Assembly (NCBI GenBank): GCA_029821235.1
Contig: JALGTT010000009.1
Span: 1 to 15,462 of the forward strand
DNA: 15,462 nucleotides
Direction: 5' to 3'
From: Candidatus Hebobacteria bacterium
Lineage (GTDB): Bacteria > Armatimonadota > Hebobacteria > Hebobacterales > Hebobacteraceae
Below the pieces are notes generated by a model. The model worked only from the letters and a program-made list of their open reading frames with translations, ran no database searches and was not told the origin of the DNA. Positions 11,735 to 15,462 of this stretch are shown here, one piece after another. The position numbers and the translations under genes are program-made. Each line of letters starts with the position of its first letter. Position 1 is the stretch's first letter.

Positions 11735-13461
11735 TGGGCCGGAGACTGCTGACACTGATCGCGGCGCTCTTCCTGGTATCGGCCCCGGCGGCGGCCGCAC
11801 AGCCGGCGGTCGCCATCGTGAAGGCCACTCCCTCCGCCCTCACCGTTCGCATCACCCCCTCCCGGCCGGGCCGACTCTACCGGGTGACCTACCGCGACGG
11901 AAAACACCAGTTCACCTGGGAAAACCTCGCGCCCGACGCCTCCGGGCGGGTGGTGCTGACCGATGACAAACACCTGCGGCCCGAGCAGAGACTGCAATGC
12001 GAGTCCCGCCTGTCCGCGGGAGATCCCGTGGTGTTCGACGACTGGCTGAAGGGTCCGGTGCTGGCCAAGCGCCGGGCCCCCTTCGGCGTTCCGGTGAGCA
12101 CCTTTGGCGGGCCGGGCTACCTGGTGCCCGGGGTCTCGGAACTGAAGCGGGACGACTACGGGAACTTCTGGCTCTATCTCCATCATCCGCCTCATGCCCT
12201 GCTCAAATACGACCGGAATCTGGTCTACCAGTTCGCCCTCCTCATGCCCGACCGGGTGATCGCCTTCGACACCGACGCGGAGGGGAATCTCTACGTTCTT
12301 CACCCGGACAACTGGATCTCCAAGCACAGCCCGCTGGGCGGGAACCTGGCCGCCTGGGATCTCCCCATGGGCCGCGGGGAGGGAGAGTTCATCTCCGCCT
12401 CGGGGATGGTGATAGATCGGGCGGGGGGATTCCTCTACCTCGCGGACGAGCAGTTGAGCCGCGTGCAACGCTTCAGTTTGGACCTGGAGCTTCGCCCCAT
12501 CCCCCACATCCCCTGGGGATGGATCGGGCGCGAGGACCTGGCCTACACGCGGGCCGGCAAGTACGACCCCGATCACATGTACTACCAACTCGACCGCCCC
12601 CGCCAGTTGGCCCTGGACGGCGCGGGGCACCTCTACGTGAGCTGCGAGCACTACATCAGCAAGTTCGACCTGGCCACCGGCCGGCAACTCCCGTTCGGAA
12701 AGCACGCGGTGCTGGGGTGGGGGGGCAGTTTCACGGATTCGCCGTTCTCCCAGTCCGCCGCGCTCGACGGCCACTGGCAGCGCCAGTGGCTGGCCGGGGT
12801 GGACGGACTCGGCAACATCTACGTCGGCGACCGGGACAACGACTTCGTGATCTTCCCCCGGCTGCAGGTGTTCGCCCCCGACGGAACCTTGCTCCAGTGT
12901 CTCGACGTGGAGGACGAAGTGAAGGACCGCAACGGCCGGCCCGTATATGTGAGGGCGGTCGCCGGAATCGCAGTTGAGGGGGCCAGGGTGTGGCTGGTGG
13001 ACGCAGCCGGCAGAATCTACGCTGGCCCGCCGGCCGGGGGCATCGCCGGGGGCGGGCGCCTCTTCCTGGGCCCGGGCGCGGCGGGGAGGCAGTTCGACCT
13101 CACCCAGGTGCAGGAGGAGAATCTGAGCGTGGAGGTGCAACCTGAGCGGGTCATTCACCGCAGCGAAGGACGGGTGCTCGGGTTCCTCAGCGCGGAGCAG
13201 GGCACCGGGAACTGCGAGCGAGAGGGAGTCACCTTGCTGGAGGCCGGGGAGCGCTCCATGTGGCTTCCCTCCCGGATCGGGGAGCCGTTCCGCGTGCGCC
13301 TCTACGACGAGAACGGCAACGAGATTCCTGTCTCCGACTATTTCGTGGAGTTTGAGGAGAGGCCCGGCCTCTTCGGAACGCAGTACGACTACTTCCGGGT
13401 CACCAACCGCAGCGGCAAGGCGTGGCGCAACGTGCGCTTCGTCGCCGAGGCAAATCGGTGA
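11734..13461 (+). CDS. Exported NHL-type beta-propeller protein
   Basis: This 575-residue protein begins with a clear signal peptide (MGRRLLTLIAALFLVSAPAAAAQ, cut near residue 22). Residues about 25-105 look like a small beta domain. From about 130 to 425 come repeated blades with the NHL-like pattern 'D..GN(L/I)YV.D....I..F...G': near 134 (DDYGNFWLY), 178 (FDTDAEGNLYVL), 226 (IDRAGGFLYLAD), 291 (LALDGAGHLYVS), 354 (VDGLGNIYVGD) and 412 (VEGARVWLVD), giving about six blades. Residues about 450-575 form a further beta-rich domain. NHL propellers bind proteins, ligands or substrates and some are enzymes; no catalytic signature is visible. The start is fixed by GGAGGG at 11722-11727, 6 bp before the ATG that overlaps the previous stop. 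A physical partnership with the solenoid is likely from this coupling but is inference. Confidence 0.85.
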   Translation: MGRRLLTLIAALFLVSAPAAAAQPAVAIVKATPSALTVRITPSRPGRLYRVTYRDGKHQFTWENLAPDASGRVVLTDDKHLRPEQRLQCESRLSAGDPVVFDDWLKGPVLAKRRAPFGVPVSTFGGPGYLVPGVSELKRDDYGNFWLYLHHPPHALLKYDRNLVYQFALLMPDRVIAFDTDAEGNLYVLHPDNWISKHSPLGGNLAAWDLPMGRGEGEFISASGMVIDRAGGFLYLADEQLSRVQRFSLDLELRPIPHIPWGWIGREDLAYTRAGKYDPDHMYYQLDRPRQLALDGAGHLYVSCEHYISKFDLATGRQLPFGKHAVLGWGGSFTDSPFSQSAALDGHWQRQWLAGVDGLGNIYVGDRDNDFVIFPRLQVFAPDGTLLQCLDVEDEVKDRNGRPVYVRAVAGIAVEGARVWLVDAAGRIYAGPPAGGIAGGGRLFLGPGAAGRQFDLTQVQEENLSVEVQPERVIHRSEGRVLGFLSAEQGTGNCEREGVTLLEAGERSMWLPSRIGEPFRVRLYDENGNEIPVSDYFVEFEERPGLFGTQYDYFRVTNRSGKAWRNVRFVAEANR

Positions 13462-13539
13462 GCGATTAGACCGGGGCGGGAGCAACGGAGGCCCTCCCCC
13501 GACCGGAGAATGGAATACGAGCAAGCGGGAGATGGAGCA

Positions 13540-14433
13540 ATGGCGAGCATGAAACTCGGTGTTTTCACGGATGAAGTGTCACAGGATCTGGACCGCGCGG
13601 TGAAGTTGGCGACGCGGTTCTCGTGCGACGGCGTGGAGATTCGCAGCGTCTGGGGAAAGTCGGTGCAACACCTGGACGACGAGGACCTCGCCCGCATCCG
13701 ATCCACCCTTCACCCCGCGGGACTCGCGGTCTGCGCCATCGCCTCTCCGGTGTTCAAGTGCGAGTTGGACGACGACGCGGCCCATGAGGAACACCTCGAT
13801 TACCTGCGCAACTGCATCCGGGTGGCGAAGGCCCTGGAGACGAACATCGTGCGGATCTTCACCTTCTGGAAGCACGGGCCCTCCGAACCCGTGTGGGAGA
13901 AGATCAAGGCCAAGTTCGCCCCGGCCCTCCCCATCGCCGAGGAGGCCGGCATCACCCTGGGGCTGGAGAACGAGGCATCCACCTATGTCGCCACCGCGGC
14001 CGAGGCGAAGCGATTCGTGGAGGAGATGGCCTCCCCGGCGCTCAAGATTACCTGGGATCCCTGCAACGAAGTGTACGCGGACGAGGGCATCACCCCCTAT
14101 CCCCACGCCTACCGGCTGGTAGAACCCTGGGTGGTGCACGTGCACGTGAAGGATGCCAAGCGGGATCGAGGCGCGAAGGAAGCCACCATCATGCCCATCG
14201 GCGAGGGGATCGTGGACTGGAAGGGGCAGTTCCGCGAACTGCTCTCCAAGGGATATGACGGCTACATCAGTCTGGAGACCCACTGGCGCCCCCAGGCCCT
14301 TACCGAGGAGCAGATGAACCGCCCCGGCGGCAAGTCCTTCTCCGAGTCCGGCGAGTACGCCAGCACCGTGTGCATGGAGAACCTGGTCGCCATCCTCGCC
14401 GAGGCAAGGCGCGAACTCGGCGGCTCGGCCTAG
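13540..14433 (+). CDS. Sugar phosphate isomerase/epimerase family TIM-barrel protein
   Basis: This 297-residue protein is of the xylose-isomerase-like TIM-barrel (AP endonuclease 2) superfamily. It begins MASMKLGVFTDEVSQDL and continues with 'DGVEIRSVW'. The four metal ligands expected for tagatose/psicose 3-epimerase and hydroxypyruvate isomerase relatives are present: E143 (LGLENEAS), D173 (TWDPCN), H200 (HVHVKD; H202 is also there) and E246 (SLETHW). It probably interconverts or cleaves a sugar or sugar acid in the cytosol with Mn2+ or Co2+, but the substrate cannot be read. ATG 13540 has GGGAG (13527-13531) 8 bp upstream; ATG 13549 (MKLGVFT) and ATG 13510 are alternatives. It follows the propeller gene by 78 bp, with only a weak hairpin in the gap, and converges on the membrane protein gene with 6 bp between stops. 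Confidence 0.88.
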   Translation: MASMKLGVFTDEVSQDLDRAVKLATRFSCDGVEIRSVWGKSVQHLDDEDLARIRSTLHPAGLAVCAIASPVFKCELDDDAAHEEHLDYLRNCIRVAKALETNIVRIFTFWKHGPSEPVWEKIKAKFAPALPIAEEAGITLGLENEASTYVATAAEAKRFVEEMASPALKITWDPCNEVYADEGITPYPHAYRLVEPWVVHVHVKDAKRDRGAKEATIMPIGEGIVDWKGQFRELLSKGYDGYISLETHWRPQALTEEQMNRPGGKSFSESGEYASTVCMENLVAILAEARRELGGSA

Positions 14434-14439
14434 CCCTCC

Positions 14440-15462
14440 TCAGGACTCGCAACCTCCGCCTCGGGGGGGCGCCGCCACCGGAACTGGCTCTGGAACCGGG
14501 ACCAGACGCGCCGCCGCGTCGCGGTACCAGAAGAAGTATGCGGCCGCCATCACCGCGCCCACCGCCGCGAGCGCGCAACGATATACAGCCTCGATCCCGA
14601 GGTTGGCCCACCCAGCCGTCCCCGATGGCGAGCGGGAGTCATATCCCGCGAACAGCGCGGCCACGTACAGCCAGGAGAGAATCCTCTCGATCACCAGGCC
14701 GGACGCTACCACTGCCAGCGCCACCGATATATCCCCCACCACTGTGCGCACTCCGCGTCGCACCGCCGTCAACAGGCTGCAATCGTCCCATATCAACGCG
14801 AAGGGAATCAACACCAGGAAGAGCTCCAGGACCCTCCAGGACCACAGCCATGCCGGAAAGGCCGCGCGGTGCAGAAGACGGTTGTTCTGAGCCTCCACAA
14901 GCAGGACGAATGACAGCGTGAAGATCCCGTAGAATATCAGGTTCAAGATCCAGAAACGGCCTGCGAATTTCCGCGCCAGCGCACCGAACTCGCGCCAACG
15001 GGCCGCCTCCCGGCGCAACACCCCCGCGAGGATGGCGTAGTAGCCCCCTCCCACCAGGGCGTTGAGGGGCGCGATCAGGACCACGGTGAGCAGTGCACCC
15101 AGAAACAGGAGATTCGAAGGCCACCTTGACTGGGATTGGGTCTCATCCGGTTGCCCCATGACGAGAGCGCCCAACACCGAGCTCGTCCCCATCAACCGAA
15201 TGGTAACCGGGGCCGGTGTATATATCCCCACGCTCATCAGGGTGCCGCTTGCGCGTCCGGGCGTGGAAGCAGGATGGCTGTCTCGCGACTTTTCCACCAG
15301 CCACCGGCCGTACGCCGTATACCGCCGCATGGCCCAGTGTCCCACATTCCCCTCCCCCACATTGAACACGGCCACCAGCAAGGGCAGCACCAGCAATGCC
15401 GGGTGCCGCCGCACCAGTCGCAGAGCCTCCGACAGGTAGCCGAGCGCCCTGCGCAGATCTCC
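14440..15462 (-). CDS. Multi-pass membrane protein, N-terminus off the right edge (partial)
   Basis: At least 340 residues are visible. A GTG at 15414 could be read as a start (VRRHPALLVL), but the frame stays open to the window edge and reads GDLRRALGYLSEALRL before it. That is a natural helix ahead of the first membrane segment, so the gene very probably begins beyond 15462. Five to six membrane segments are visible: HPALLVLPLLVAVFNV, NLLFLGALLTVVLIAP with GGGYYAILAGVL, FWILNLIFYGIFTLSFVLLV, VLELFLVLIPFALIW, SVALAVVASGLVIERIL with the adjoining WLYVAALFAG, and CALAAVGAVMAAAYFFWY. Between the first two is a loop of about 70 residues with no hydrophobic stretch. The C-terminus is a Pro/Val-rich tail. 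No transporter or enzyme signature is recognised; the layout resembles uncharacterised integral membrane proteins with a glycerophosphoryl-diesterase-like or DUF-type membrane domain, but I do not assign one. Confidence 0.78.
   Translation of the reverse strand, partial: GDLRRALGYLSEALRLVRRHPALLVLPLLVAVFNVGEGNVGHWAMRRYTAYGRWLVEKSRDSHPASTPGRASGTLMSVGIYTPAPVTIRLMGTSSVLGALVMGQPDETQSQSRWPSNLLFLGALLTVVLIAPLNALVGGGYYAILAGVLRREAARWREFGALARKFAGRFWILNLIFYGIFTLSFVLLVEAQNNRLLHRAAFPAWLWSWRVLELFLVLIPFALIWDDCSLLTAVRRGVRTVVGDISVALAVVASGLVIERILSWLYVAALFAGYDSRSPSGTAGWANLGIEAVYRCALAAVGAVMAAAYFFWYRDAAARLVPVPEPVPVAAPPRGGGCES

Noticed and set aside
11611..13524. 637-codon minus-strand open frame
   Set aside because: It is antisense to the signal-peptide-bearing propeller gene. 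It has no recognisable domain and no start signal.
1..15462. CRISPR arrays, tRNA or rRNA genes, insertion sequences, phage or toxin-antitoxin genes
   Set aside because: No regularly spaced repeats, cloverleaf candidates, transposase or integrase motifs, or terminal inverted repeats were seen on either strand.

Overview
This is a GC-rich bacterial window (by eye roughly two-thirds G+C). It carries 13 protein genes, two of them cut by the window edges. I see no rRNA, tRNA, CRISPR array, transposase or phage gene. Bacterial origin is supported by rimO and by near-perfect Shine-Dalgarno sequences (AGGAGGTGAC) before two minus-strand genes. The gene mix suggests an uncultivated anaerobe or facultative anaerobe with one-carbon and acyl-CoA metabolism: an archaeal-style HPS-RraA fusion, an ADP-forming acyl-CoA synthetase, a methyltetrahydrofolate methyltransferase-like protein and a stand-alone BioD/DRTGG protein. 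The phylum cannot be fixed from the sequence; an Armatimonadota-like lineage is only a guess.

Region 1 (1-8076, plus strand) is a tightly packed run of seven genes: the C-terminus of a GatA/amidase-family protein, a hexulose-6-phosphate synthase-like domain fused to an RraA-like domain, a ketopantoate reductase-family dehydrogenase, a pterin-binding methyltransferase, a fused alpha-beta ADP-forming acyl-CoA synthetase, a BioD-like ATPase with a DRTGG domain, and rimO. Short gaps and overlaps (GTGA or a 2-bp gap, 16 bp, ATGA) suggest cotranscription for most of it; the longest gap is about 149 bp. The first six look like a catabolic or salvage module that hydrolyses an amide, handles 2-oxo or hydroxy acids, transfers a C1 unit and links an acyl-CoA to ATP. 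That pathway is an inference; the families are not. A GC-rich hairpin at the 3' end of rimO separates it from the converging minus-strand genes.

Region 2 (8107-9627, minus strand) holds three genes read right to left: a 77-residue single-pass membrane protein with a Gly/Arg/Gln-rich tail, a 265-residue conserved-looking protein I cannot name, and a 71-73 residue hypothetical protein. The gap 9140-9393 contains two consecutive strong inverted repeats. The divergent gap 9628-10033 contains a textbook sigma-70-type promoter (TTGACA, 17 bp, TATATT) pointing at the small membrane protein. It implies a leader of about 285 nt that contains several inverted repeats, one a perfect 16-bp palindrome.

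Region 3 (10034-14433, plus strand) encodes two exported proteins that overlap by one base (TGATG): an alpha-solenoid of about nine or more 30-32 residue repeats, and an NHL-type beta-propeller. A sugar phosphate isomerase/epimerase-family TIM barrel follows 78 bp downstream. Region 4 (14440-15462, minus strand) is a multi-pass membrane protein that converges on region 3 with a 6-bp gap and runs off the right edge.

The best candidates for undescribed biology are the unnamed 265-residue protein with its regulated-looking gene cluster and long structured leader, the secreted solenoid/propeller pair, and the amidase/HPS-RraA/methyltransferase/ACD/DRTGG metabolic module.
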